A DNA stretch of 64,000 nucleotides from Bifidobacterium boum (GTDB taxonomy: Bacteria > Actinomycetota > Actinomycetes > Actinomycetales > Bifidobacteriaceae). The stretch spans positions 119,601 through 183,600 of the forward strand of contig NZ_JGYQ01000013.1 in the NCBI RefSeq assembly GCF_000741535.1. Direction: 5' to 3'. Under the pieces are notes generated by a model, which saw only the letters and a program-made list of their open reading frames with translations, had not been told where the DNA came from and searched no databases. Made by a program: the position numbers and the translations under genes. Position 1 is the first letter of the stretch. Each line of letters starts with the position of its first letter. This document shows, in pieces, positions 8,899 to 17,059 of the stretch.

Positions 8899-9901
8899 CC
8901 GTACAAATCAACTTGACAAAATACAAACGTGCCCAGGGGCGTGTCCACGCCACGCTCGCGGTACTACCTTTCACACGCCCCTCCCCGCGTGTCCATGTAC
9001 GCCGCGCCGCACACCTCGTCGGCCTCCGCGCCTCTTCATCGTCCAATGATGCTAACGTATGCCTTACGGTCATCGTCTGATCCTTCCCGCCATCAATTTC
9101 ACTCATCCATCAATGGCGATACTAGGCGGCGACCCCCTTCAACACCCCGCAGGGAACAGGGCCTCATATACCAACTTCTGGAACACAACCCAGAGCAGCC
9201 TGCATACATCGCATTTCCGGATAATCTTGGTAATTGCCTTTAAATCAATAATCTTCCGGTCTTTTCTCCTCACGATGACACCTCAGCAAAATTATATTTT
9301 TCAAACAAAAAAACGGATCACCGGCCCTAATACAGGGCTATGTGACTATAAAATTCAGCCTTTCTTGTGATGCATTTGCACCCTCCTGTCTCAAATGCCC
9401 CCCTGAATCGGATTTGTACCCTCCAAATTCTCCGGCGGCAAGGCTACCGCTGAATTGTATTGTTTTCGGTATATTGATTTCAACCTAAATCAACAATCCG
9501 GTCGGTGGATTCCCACACATTTGCGGGAGTTTGGCGGGAAAACGGCATTCCGCAGATAAACTCCCGACAAGAGGCTTCGGGGCCGATTTCGAGAACCGTG
9601 AGATTCCAACGTTCCTGTTGGGAGATTTTTCGCAAAGGCCCAGGAATGTGACAAACTCCCGGCCCCGGCGTGGGGGGCATACCCCCGAATCACGAATTCT
9701 GCCGAGTTCTTCCACGATTCCGTGGGAGATCAGCGCCGGGCACGGCCCATCGCCGTAAACTCCCGTATCGCATTCGGACATTGTCGTCTGACACGCCGCA
9801 ACTGGCCGGACTCCCATCCCCACCTGCGTTATCGCAACCTGTGGCGCAAGACGGCACCCGACAGCATTCGGCACTGACGCCGACACATGGACGAGGAAAC
9901 A
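8899..9901. other. Intergenic with gene debris and short repeats
   Basis: Apart from the flavoprotein remnant at 9139-9273 I find no gene. AT-rich DNA at about 9280-9320 contains TATAAT on the minus strand, a likely old promoter for that remnant. A small hairpin (GCCCT, AGGGC) at about 9330 lies upstream of it. From 9500 the composition rises and the motif AAACTCCCG recurs at 9558, 9653 and 9757, with an inverted copy at 9524. The frames there have no recognisable protein content. Confidence 0.5.
9139..9273 (-). pseudogene. N-terminal remnant of a PPOX-family flavin-binding protein
   Basis: A GTG at 9273, with an AGGTG-like site upstream, opens a 44-codon frame beginning MRRKDRKIIDLKAITKIIRK and then CDVCRL, ending in TGA. 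This is the typical beginning of pyridoxamine-5'-phosphate-oxidase-like flavin reductases (usually about 150 residues, starting MRRKDREITD...CDVCRL). After CRL the homologous sequence appears to continue in another frame (LGCVPEVGI, then a stop, then GVLKG), so the gene is frameshifted and truncated. The family match is from memory of the motif. Confidence 0.5.
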
Positions 9902-9929
9902 CGAAAGCCCCCGGGTTCGGGGGCTTTCG
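9902..9929 (-). terminator. Terminator of the rpsF-ssb-rpsR-rplI operon
   Basis: A 12-bp perfect stem, CGAAAGCCCCCG with CGGGGGCTTTCG, and a 4-base loop lie about 70 bases past the rplI stop. On the minus strand it is followed by a short T-rich tract (TTTCGTGTTT). Confidence 0.85.
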
Positions 9930-10001
9930 CATGCTTAAGCTCAGACTAACTTGACCATGCCATTCGCCATGATCGGCGGCACGGCCGGAGTCTGGAATCG
10001 G

Positions 10002-10448
10002 TTACTCCGCGACGACCTTGACGGTGAAGGAAGCGGAGATTTCCGGGTGCAGGGCCACGGTGGCGGGGAATTCGCCGGTGGTCTTGATGGTCTCAACCTT
10101 GATGGACTTCGGGCTGATCGGAGCCTTGTCGGAAAGGGCGGAGGCGATCGCGTCAGCGGACACGGCGCCGAAGAGCTTACCGGACTCGGACACCTTGGCG
10201 GCGATCTCGACGACCGTGCCTTCAATGGCGGCCTTGGCGGCGACAGCGTCCTCGCGGGTGGCGAGGGCCTTGGCCTGGCGGGCGCGCTTCATCGCTTCGA
10301 TCTGAGCGGCGGCACCCTTGGTCCACTTGAACGCGAGACCCTGCGGGAAGAGGTAGTTGCGGGCGTAACCCGGACGCACCTCGACAACGTCACCGGCGTG
10401 GCCCAGGTTGGCCACGGTCTGGGTGAGAATGATCTTGGTTTCAGCCAT
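10002..10448 (-). CDS. rplI: 50S ribosomal protein bL9
   Basis: A 148-residue protein with the bL9 N-terminal signature: [20 protein letters not shown] followed by [19 protein letters not shown], then a long connecting helix and the C-terminal rRNA-binding lobe. It binds 23S rRNA at the base of the L1 stalk. The start is preceded by a GGAGGATATCGAC-type site. It is the last gene of the operon rpsF-ssb-rpsR-rplI, 16 bases after rpsR, and is followed by a strong hairpin terminator. Length is normal. Confidence 0.97.
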   Translation of the reverse strand: MAETKIILTQTVANLGHAGDVVEVRPGYARNYLFPQGLAFKWTKGAAAQIEAMKRARQAKALATREDAVAAKAAIEGTVVEIAAKVSESGKLFGAVSADAIASALSDKAPISPKSIKVETIKTTGEFPATVALHPEISASFTVKVVAE

Positions 10449-10464
10449 GTCGATATCCTCCTGT

Positions 10465-10713
10465 TCAGCGACCGGTGGTGGCGTACGGCAGCAGAGCCAT
10501 CTCGCGGGCGTTCTTCACGGCCTTCGCGATCTCGCGCTGTTCCTGGACGGTCACGCCGGTGATACGGCGGGAACGAATCTTGCCGCGATCGGACACGAAC
10601 TTGCGCAGCAGCGCGACGTCCTTGTAATCGATCTCGGTGATCTTGGCGGCCTTGAGTGGATTCGGCTTCTTCTTGAACGGCTTGACCGGCGGTTGCGGCC
10701 TCTTACGTGACAT
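10465..10713 (-). CDS. rpsR: 30S ribosomal protein bS18
   Basis: An 82-residue basic protein with [20 protein letters not shown] and [12 protein letters not shown], the bS18 core. It binds 16S rRNA as a heterodimer with bS6, whose gene is the first of this operon. The N-terminal extension ([16 protein letters not shown]) is Pro/Lys-rich as in other actinobacteria. It lacks the Cys-rich zinc-binding N-terminus of some paralogues. The start has an AAGGAGAACATC site upstream. Confidence 0.97.
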   Translation of the reverse strand: MSRKRPQPPVKPFKKKPNPLKAAKITEIDYKDVALLRKFVSDRGKIRSRRITGVTVQEQREIAKAVKNAREMALLPYATTGR

Positions 10714-10767
10714 CTGATGTTCTCCTTATGACAAAACTTGATTGATTGCTGGAAGCAAAGCTCGGCG

Positions 10768-11409
10768 TCAGAACTCGGGTTCTTCGGAATCGTTGCCGAA
10801 CTCGTCGCTCGATCCGAAGGATCCGAAGCTTGATCCCGCTTGGCTGGAGCTTGACGTGCCCCACGGGTCGGCTGCAGGGGCGGCAGGCGCCTGCTGGACG
10901 GCAGGAGCGGCGGAAGCACCACCGGCATAGCCACCTTGGTAGCCTGCGCCACCCTGGTAGCCACTATTGCCGGCGAATCCCGCATTGCCACCGTTGCCTT
11001 GATTGCCCGCGAAGCCGCCGCGATTGCCGGCGAATCCGGAACCTGAGCCTTGACGGGTCACCTGCGCGGTGGCGTACCTCAAGGACGGGCCGATCTCATC
11101 GACCTGCAATTCGACGACGGTACGGTTGGAGCCGTCCTGCGCCTGGTAGGAACGCTGCTGGAGTCGGCCTTGCGCGATGACACGCATGCCTTTGGTCAGC
11201 GACTGGGCGACATGGTTGGCCATGTCACGCCAAGCCGAGCAGCGCATGAACAGCGCCTGTCCGTCTTCCCACTGACCGGTGTTGCGGTTGTAGGAGCGCG
11301 GAGTGGAAGCAATGGTGAAACTCGCGACCGTCGCCCCGCTGCCGATAGTGCGCAGTTCCGGGTCGGCGGTGAGATTACCGATGATGGTGATGGTTGTTTC
11401 GCCTGCCAT
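10768..11409 (-). CDS. ssb: Single-stranded DNA-binding protein
   Basis: 213 residues. An OB-fold occupies about 1-115 ([40 protein letters not shown]). A long Gly/Asn/Ala-rich linker follows, then an acidic tip (NDSEEPEF) resembling the conserved C-terminal partner-docking peptide, although the usual DDDIPF ending is altered. It protects ssDNA during replication and recombination. Its place between rpsF and rpsR is the usual bacterial arrangement. The linker repeats ([13 protein letters not shown]) are low complexity. Confidence 0.96.
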   Translation of the reverse strand: MAGETTITIIGNLTADPELRTIGSGATVASFTIASTPRSYNRNTGQWEDGQALFMRCSAWRDMANHVAQSLTKGMRVIAQGRLQQRSYQAQDGSNRTVVELQVDEIGPSLRYATAQVTRQGSGSGFAGNRGGFAGNQGNGGNAGFAGNSGYQGGAGYQGGYAGGASAAPAVQQAPAAPAADPWGTSSSSQAGSSFGSFGSSDEFGNDSEEPEF

Positions 11410-11481
11410 GACGCTACCTTCTTACCTGTGTGCATGTGCTTTCGCGGCTTGCGGAGCCTTGCTCAAGCAATGCTGAACGAC

Positions 11482-11775
11482 TTACTTATCCTTGCGAAGG
11501 ATCTTCGTACGGATAACGGACTCGCTGAGGTTAAGCAGACGGTCGAGCTCGTCGCTCGTGGCCGGCTCAGCGGTGTAGTTGACGACAACGTAGTTGCCTT
11601 CGGTCTTGCCCTGGATTTCATAGGCGAGCTTGCGGCGACCCCAGTAATCGGTGCCGTCGACGGAACCGCCCTCCTTGGTGACGATCTCCAGATACTGCTC
11701 GGTCAACTTCTTCAGACCGCGCTCATCCAGCTCAGGATCGGCAATGAACATCAGTTCGTACTTATGCGCAGACAT
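11482..11775 (-). CDS. rpsF: 30S ribosomal protein bS6
   Basis: A 97-residue protein beginning [20 protein letters not shown], with [21 protein letters not shown], the classic bS6 fold. The frame is open 50 codons further upstream, but ATG 11775 has a GGAGGTGGGTG ribosome binding site and matches the family N-terminus. First gene of the operon. It pairs with bS18 in the small-subunit platform and in many bacteria the pair represses its own mRNA. Confidence 0.97.
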   Translation of the reverse strand: MSAHKYELMFIADPELDERGLKKLTEQYLEIVTKEGGSVDGTDYWGRRKLAYEIQGKTEGNYVVVNYTAEPATSDELDRLLNLSESVIRTKILRKDK

Positions 11776-11858
11776 CACCCACCTCCTTCGGACTAAAGGC
11801 CGTGGACCTTCCACGGCAGGAGTGTGTATGCGACTGTCCGCAGGTGCTGCGGACAACC
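11776..11858 (-). promoter_or_regulatory. Structured 5' leader of rpsF, possible S6:S18 autoregulatory site
   Basis: On the minus strand the leader forms two hairpins: GTCCGCAG-CAC-CTGCGGAC (perfect 8-bp stem), then CCGTGG-AAGGT-CCACGG just upstream of the AGGAGGT ribosome binding site. A CTCCT between them could pair with the ribosome binding site. Many bacteria carry an S6:S18-binding leader in this position. I infer the function from position and structure only, and I did not identify the conserved CCG contact with certainty. Confidence 0.4.
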
Positions 11859-12019
11859 CTGCCAGCATACTCCCGATGGCTGACTTTCGATGCGTGTTCC
11901 GCGACGCGCCTGATTTGCCGCCCACCGCGAAACCACGCGCGTCGGCTTATGCCCGAGCCTTGTTATATTAGGTGATGTTTTCATCCCATCAATCGACCAT
12001 AGGGTCGGGAAGGCGCAAG

Positions 12020-13033
12020 ATGTCGGCAATTCTCGAAGGCAAACCGGACAAGCGATTGGCAGTGGTCACGGGACGCGCCTACCCGCAGCTAGCCCAGGAA
12101 ACCGCCGAGTACCTGGGAACCCACCTGTTGGAGACCACGGCGTACGATTTCGCGAACGGTGAGATGTACATCCGATTCACTGAACCGGTTCGCGGCGCCG
12201 ACGTGTTCGTCATCCAGTCACACACCGAGCCGATCAACAAGTGGCTGATGGAGCAGCTCATCATGGTCGACGCGCTCAAACGCGCTTCAGCGAAATCCAT
12301 CACCGTGGTGGCGCCGTTCATGGGCTATTCACGCCAAGACAAAAAGCATCAGGGCCGTGAACCGATCACCGCTCGCCTGATGTTCGACCTGTTCCGCACG
12401 GCGGGCGCCGACCGTATCATGACCGTCGACCTGCATGCCTCCCAGGAGCAGGGCTTCTTCAACGGCCCGGTCGACCATCTCACCGCCATGCCGGTATTAC
12501 TTGATTACGTGCGCAATTCCATGCCCATGGAAAACGCGACCGTCGTCTCCCCCGACGCCGGACGCATCAAGGTTTCCGAACAGTGGGCGGCGAAACTTGG
12601 CGGCCTGCCGCTCGCGTTCATCCACAAGACCCGCGACATCACGCGCCCGAACCATGCGGTCGCGCATGGCATCATCGGCGAAGTCGAGGGGCGCGATTGC
12701 ATCGTCGTCGACGACATGATCGACACCGCGGGCACGATTTGCGAGGCCGTGCGCACGTTGCGCGGCGCCGGCGCGAAAAGCGTCACGCTGGTCGCCACAC
12801 ACGGTCTGCTGTCCGGACCGGCCATCGACCGGCTCAAGGATTGCGGCGCCCGCGAAATCGTACTCATGGACACTGTCCCTGTGCCGCAAAGCAAGCGCTT
12901 GCCCAATATGACCGTCCTGTCGGTCGCGCCGCTGCTGGCCGCCGGCATCCGGTCCGTCTTCGAATCCGGGTCGGTGACCACGCTGCTCAACGGGCTGCCT
13001 GACGATATGCGCCCACGTAATATCTACGCGTAA
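12020..13033 (+). CDS. prs: Ribose-phosphate pyrophosphokinase (PRPP synthase)
   Basis: A 337-residue enzyme making PRPP from ribose-5-phosphate and ATP for nucleotide, histidine and tryptophan synthesis. Motifs: ATP loop GYSRQDKK, metal-binding VDLHASQEQGFF, and PRPP-binding VVDDMIDTAGT. Start ATG 12020 (MSAILEGKPDKR) follows GGGAAGG. It is transcribed divergently from rpsF across a 244-base gap that holds both promoters, including a TTATATT element near 11963. A hairpin terminator follows the stop. Confidence 0.96.
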   Translation: MSAILEGKPDKRLAVVTGRAYPQLAQETAEYLGTHLLETTAYDFANGEMYIRFTEPVRGADVFVIQSHTEPINKWLMEQLIMVDALKRASAKSITVVAPFMGYSRQDKKHQGREPITARLMFDLFRTAGADRIMTVDLHASQEQGFFNGPVDHLTAMPVLLDYVRNSMPMENATVVSPDAGRIKVSEQWAAKLGGLPLAFIHKTRDITRPNHAVAHGIIGEVEGRDCIVVDDMIDTAGTICEAVRTLRGAGAKSVTLVATHGLLSGPAIDRLKDCGAREIVLMDTVPVPQSKRLPNMTVLSVAPLLAAGIRSVFESGSVTTLLNGLPDDMRPRNIYA

Positions 13034-13041
13034 GACCCACC

Positions 13042-13078
13042 CGGCTCGCAGCACCGCAACGACGCGGCCTGCGAGCCG
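13042..13078 (+). terminator. Terminator of prs
   Basis: CGGCTCGCAG and CTGCGAGCCG form a perfect 10-bp stem with a 17-base loop, 8 bases after the prs stop. There is no strong T-tract, as is common in high-GC actinobacteria. Confidence 0.65.
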
Positions 13079-13229
13079 TGAGCCTTACTGCCGGGCGGCC
13101 GGCAGCCGACCACGATATGAAAGCAGGACAATCGCTGAGTATACGTTCTGCTAGCATGGCTCGCACACGTACACGACCGAAGGTTCGGGCATTGTACTGC
13201 GCAGTTACCCTTGCAATCGAAAGGCCATA

Positions 13230-14324
13230 ATGTCACAGAAAATCAAGGTCGGCATTCTCGGCGCAACCGGCATGGTCGGGCAACGCTTCGTCACCCTGCT
13301 CGAAAACCACCCGTGGTTCGAGCTGGTCACCCTCGCGGCGTCGGCGCACAGCGCCGGAAAAACCTACGAAGAGGCCGTCGGCGGGCGTTGGAAGATGGAA
13401 ACCCCGATGCCCGAATTCGTCAAGTCCATGGTCGTCAAGGATGTGGCGGATGTCGACAGTGTTTCCGCTGATGTCGATTTCCTGTTCTCCGCGGTCAATA
13501 TGCCGAAAGATGAGATTCGCGCGATCGAGGAACGGTACGCGAAAACCGAAACCCCGGTGGTGTCCAATAACAGCGCCCACCGCTGGACGCCGGACGTGCC
13601 GATGGTTGTGCCGGAAATCAACCCGCAGCATTTCGATGTGATCAAGTATCAGCGCAAGCGTCTGGGCACCACGCGCGGTTTCATCGCCGTCAAGCCGAAC
13701 TGCTCGATCCAGGCGTACACGCCGGCCCTGGCCGCGTGGAAGGAATTCGAGCCGCATGAGGTTATCGTCAGCACGTATCAGGCGATTTCCGGCGCCGGTA
13801 AGACCTTCAAGGACTGGCCGGAAATGGTCGGCAACATCATCCCGTACATCGCGGGCGAGGAAGCAAAGTCCGAGAAGGAACCGCTGAAGGTTTTCGGCCA
13901 TGTGGACGACGCGACCGGCCAAATCGTACCGTTCGAAGGCCCGCTGCGCATCACTTCGCAGTGCATCCGCGTGCCCGTGCTCAACGGCCACACCTCCACC
14001 GTGTTCATCAACTTCGGCAAGGACCCGTCCAAGGAGGAGCTGGTCGACCGTCTCGTCAACTACACGAGCGAAGCCGCCAAGCTTGGCCTGCCGCACGCGC
14101 CGAAGCAGTTCATCCAGTACCTCACCGAGGATGATCGCCCGCAGGTGAAGCTGGACGTCGACTATGAGGGCGGTATGGGCATTTCCATCGGCCGTTTGCG
14201 CCCGGATTCGATCTTCGACTGGAAGTTCGTCGGCCTCGCGCACAACACGTTGCGCGGCGCGGCCGGTGGCGCGCTCGAATGCGCCGAAATGCTCCACGCG
14301 CTCGGTTATATCGAAGCCAAATAA
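13230..14324 (+). CDS. asd: Aspartate-semialdehyde dehydrogenase
   Basis: A 364-residue NADP-dependent enzyme converting aspartyl phosphate to aspartate semialdehyde, the branch point to lysine/diaminopimelate, threonine and methionine. It has the Rossmann motif GILGATGMVGQRF at 8-20, the active-site Cys in KPNCSIQ (Cys158), and the QAISGAGKT segment. It is the long fungal/archaeal-like subclass used by bifidobacteria and is convergent with the aspartokinase genes, which catalyse the preceding step. Its size and residues are normal. Confidence 0.95.
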   Translation: MSQKIKVGILGATGMVGQRFVTLLENHPWFELVTLAASAHSAGKTYEEAVGGRWKMETPMPEFVKSMVVKDVADVDSVSADVDFLFSAVNMPKDEIRAIEERYAKTETPVVSNNSAHRWTPDVPMVVPEINPQHFDVIKYQRKRLGTTRGFIAVKPNCSIQAYTPALAAWKEFEPHEVIVSTYQAISGAGKTFKDWPEMVGNIIPYIAGEEAKSEKEPLKVFGHVDDATGQIVPFEGPLRITSQCIRVPVLNGHTSTVFINFGKDPSKEELVDRLVNYTSEAAKLGLPHAPKQFIQYLTEDDRPQVKLDVDYEGGMGISIGRLRPDSIFDWKFVGLAHNTLRGAAGGALECAEMLHALGYIEAK

Positions 14325-14346
14325 GACAGCGTCGGCAAACACCGAT

Positions 14347-14409
14347 AACGGCGGTATCTGCCTACCCGCGTATGTCACGGCATGCGCGGGCGGTCGGATA
14401 CCGCCGTTT
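14347..14409. terminator. Large bidirectional stem-loop after asd
   Basis: AACGGCGGTAT and ATACCGCCGTT close an outer 11-bp stem. Inside it CCCGCG and CGCGGG form a second stem. The downstream side reads TTTGTTGTTG, giving a modest T-rich tail for asd transcripts. Confidence 0.7.
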
Positions 14410-14812
14410 GTTGTTGCCGTAGCCTGTCCGTTCGACCAGTTGCGCATGACGAGACATACGCCATACGCCAAATACGGCAACGCCCGCCGCATTGGTACGT
14501 CAAACCACCCAATCACGCATGCCACGACATACACGACACCACACATACGACGACATTCTGCCGTTCAGCGACCCATTCGTTTGAATCGTGCATGCCACGA
14601 CATACACGACGAGCAGAACACACCTGACGCGCCAGACACACCAGACAATCCCCAACGCCCATCCCCAACAACCACCCACAAACCCAGGTCACAACAGGAA
14701 AGGCCCGCCGCCGGCATACAACCGACGACGGGCTTTCGCCACATTAACGCCCTACCGCCCCGAGGCAGGAACATCACCGAGTTTGCGGCTCAGCAGCTCT
14801 CAGCCCAGCGGT
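14410..14812. other. Intergenic between convergent asd and aspartokinase ACT gene
   Basis: No gene supported. It holds a 21-base direct repeat, GCATGCCACGACATACACGA plus C, at 14517-14537 and 14590-14610, 73 bases apart. An imperfect hairpin at about 14699-14738 (AAAGGCCCGCCG with CGACGGGCTTT) probably terminates the minus-strand aspartokinase operon. The DNA in between is A/C-rich and low in complexity. Confidence 0.5.
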
Positions 14813-15379
14813 TCAGCGGCCGGTGCCGCCGTACACCACAGCCTCCACCTGGTCGGCGTCAAGACCGTACGCCGTATGCAGTGCGCGCACCGCGTCATCA
14901 AGCTGATCAAGCGGGACCAGCGCCGCAATACGAATCTCGGACGTGGAAATCATCAACACGTTGATACCGGCGTCACTCAGCGCGTTGAAGAACTTCGCCG
15001 CCAGACCGGCATGCGTCTTCATACCAACGCCGACCACAGCGACCTTGCCGACGCTCGTGTTCACGTCGAAAGACTGATAGCCCAGCTCATCATGCTTGTT
15101 CTGCAGCAGATCCTGCACATGCTTGACAGCGGTTTCCGGGACGGTGAAGGAAATATCCGCGGTGCCGGTGGAAGCGCTCGCCTGCACGATCATATCCACG
15201 TTCACGCCGACTTCGGCGAGCTTGGTGAACACCTTTGCCGCCATGCCCGGCTCGTTCGGCACGCGGCGCACGGTGACAAGCGCCTCGCTACGGTCATGCG
15301 CGACACCGGAAATGACCGGGGTTTCAGGCCCAAGGTCAGGGAACAGGTCACCCATGGATTTGTTATCGTTCTCGTTCAT
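14813..15379 (-). CDS. Aspartokinase regulatory (ACT-domain) subunit
   Basis: A 188-residue protein made of two ACT domains: TVRRVPNEPGMAAKVFTKLA at about 36-55, and VAVVGVGMKTHAGLAAKFFN at about 113-132. These correspond to the C-terminal half of ordinary aspartokinases (LysC), which bind lysine and threonine as feedback inhibitors. Here it is a separate gene, 107 bases after the catalytic gene, with its own start (MNENDNKSM). It presumably assembles with the catalytic subunit and gives allosteric control. Confidence 0.9.
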   Translation of the reverse strand: MNENDNKSMGDLFPDLGPETPVISGVAHDRSEALVTVRRVPNEPGMAAKVFTKLAEVGVNVDMIVQASASTGTADISFTVPETAVKHVQDLLQNKHDELGYQSFDVNTSVGKVAVVGVGMKTHAGLAAKFFNALSDAGINVLMISTSEIRIAALVPLDQLDDAVRALHTAYGLDADQVEAVVYGGTGR

Positions 15380-15486
15380 TGTTTCCTCGAATCAGTGCAA
15401 CGTACGGTATATGTTGCGGTCGGTGGGATAAGGGTACGGAAGTTGCGTCCAGCGATCAGCCCGGAACCGTTCGGCAGGGTTTCTCG

Positions 15487-16257
15487 CTACTCGCGTGTGA
15501 GGTTCGGCACCGATGCGGGGCTGATGCCCTCAGGCAAAATCAGTGTGCCGTTGCGGTGGGAGAAGGAGCTGCGCACGTGCAGCGGCATGCCGAAACGTTG
15601 CGCGTATTCGACACAACGCAAGGCAAGCACCTTCGAACCGCAGGATGACATTTCCAGCATGGACTCATAATCGATGACGGGAATGCGGCGGGCGGTCGGA
15701 ACGATACGCGGGTCGGCGGTGAACACGCCGTCAACATCCGTGTAAATCTCACATACATCGGCGCCGAGCGCGACAGCCAGCGCGACGGCGGAAGTGTCGG
15801 AACCGCCACGGCCGAGCGTAGTGGCGTCGCCATCCTCGTTGATGCCTTGGAATCCGGCGACAATCGCGACACTGCCTTTTTCGAGCGCGTGACGGACACG
15901 ATCAGGCTTGACGGCGCGGATATGCGCCGCACCGAACCGCGCATCCGTCATGAACCCAGCCTGGGAACCGGTGAAGGAGTATGCGTGCGAGCCGGCGGAA
16001 TGGATCGCCATGGACAGCAGGCTCATGGAAATACGCTCGCCTGCGGTCATGAGCATGTCCATTTCACGGGCCGGCGGGGTCGAATCGATGCTCATCGCCT
16101 GATCGATGAGGTCATCGGTGGTGTCTCCCATAGCCGAAACCACTACAGCAACGTCGTTGCCCGCGTTCTTCGTCTCGATGATACGCTTGGCAACACGCTT
16201 GATCGAGTCAGTATCGGCGACCGAGGAGCCGCCGTACTTTTGCACGATAAGAGCCAC
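15487..16257 (-). CDS. lysC: Aspartokinase catalytic subunit
   Basis: A 256-residue amino-acid kinase domain beginning [20 protein letters not shown], with [25 protein letters not shown] and [17 protein letters not shown]. It phosphorylates aspartate. A full-length enzyme has about 420 residues. This one stops after the kinase domain, and the ACT domains come from the next gene. The most plausible start is GTG 16257, because the family begins [10 protein letters not shown]. The frame is open upstream, but that sequence has no family resemblance. The ribosome binding site AGAGAAG is weak. Confidence 0.92.
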   Translation of the reverse strand: MALIVQKYGGSSVADTDSIKRVAKRIIETKNAGNDVAVVVSAMGDTTDDLIDQAMSIDSTPPAREMDMLMTAGERISMSLLSMAIHSAGSHAYSFTGSQAGFMTDARFGAAHIRAVKPDRVRHALEKGSVAIVAGFQGINEDGDATTLGRGGSDTSAVALAVALGADVCEIYTDVDGVFTADPRIVPTARRIPVIDYESMLEMSSCGSKVLALRCVEYAQRFGMPLHVRSSFSHRNGTLILPEGISPASVPNLTRE

Positions 16258-16381
16258 GATTGTCCAATCTTCTCTAAAGGAATATCCTGCGTCTATATGA
16301 TACGCAAGTGTGACGATTATACGAGCCGCGCAATACGGCCGGATGTGGGGTGACCAGCATGCGGAACGGCATGCCGGCAGC

Positions 16382-16984
16382 TCAGGCTTCACGTCTGCCG
16401 GTGAGCGCACGCCCGAGGGTGATTTCGTCCGCGTATTCGAGGTCGCTGCCGACCGGCAGACCGCTGGCGAGCCGGGTGACTCTGATGCCGAGCGGTGCCA
16501 ACAGACGGCTGAGATAGCTGGTGGTCGCTTCGCCTTCAATATTCGGGTCGAGGGCGAGAATGATTTCTTTGATGTCAGGGTTTTGCAGGCGTTCGAGCAG
16601 TTTGGCGATGTTGAGGTCCGCCGGACCGACGTTGGCCATCGGGTTGATGGCACCGCCGAGCACATGGTACAGGCCGTGGTATTCGCGCGTGCGTTCGATG
16701 CTCATCACGTCCTTGGGCTCTTCAACCACGCAGATCATGGATTGGTCACGCCGCGGATCCGAGCAGATCGGGCAGGGGCTGGTTTCACACACATTGCCGC
16801 ACGTGTCGCAGAATCGCACGTGTTCTTTCACGTCAATGATGGCGTCGGCGAGGTTGCGCGCCTCGTCTTCGCTTGCGGACAGCAGGTAGAAGGCGATGCG
16901 CTGCGCGCCTTTGGGCCCGATGCCGGGAAGCTTGGCGAACGCGTCGATCAGACGCTGGATGGCGCCGTCGTAGGCCAAAGCCAT
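16382..16984 (-). CDS. recR: Recombination mediator RecR
   Basis: A 200-residue protein acting with RecF/RecO to load RecA on gapped DNA. It contains the helix-hairpin-helix [16 protein letters not shown] (about 20-35), a four-Cys zinc finger ([18 protein letters not shown]) and a Toprim domain with VVEEPKD and [15 protein letters not shown]. It lies 75 bases downstream of dnaX on the same strand, the usual dnaX-recR order. Confidence 0.96.
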   Translation of the reverse strand: MALAYDGAIQRLIDAFAKLPGIGPKGAQRIAFYLLSASEDEARNLADAIIDVKEHVRFCDTCGNVCETSPCPICSDPRRDQSMICVVEEPKDVMSIERTREYHGLYHVLGGAINPMANVGPADLNIAKLLERLQNPDIKEIILALDPNIEGEATTSYLSRLLAPLGIRVTRLASGLPVGSDLEYADEITLGRALTGRREA

Positions 16985-17059
16985 ATCGTCATTATCCTTT
17001 CTGCATGCGGTGCGATTGCCGGCTTGCGGTGTCTAGGGTATCAGGCGTTCCGGGACCGG

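Noticed and set aside
9485..9886. 133-codon minus-strand frame
   Set aside because: No ribosome site, repeats inside it, Arg/Pro/Ser-rich composition, and it runs up to the ribosomal operon terminator.
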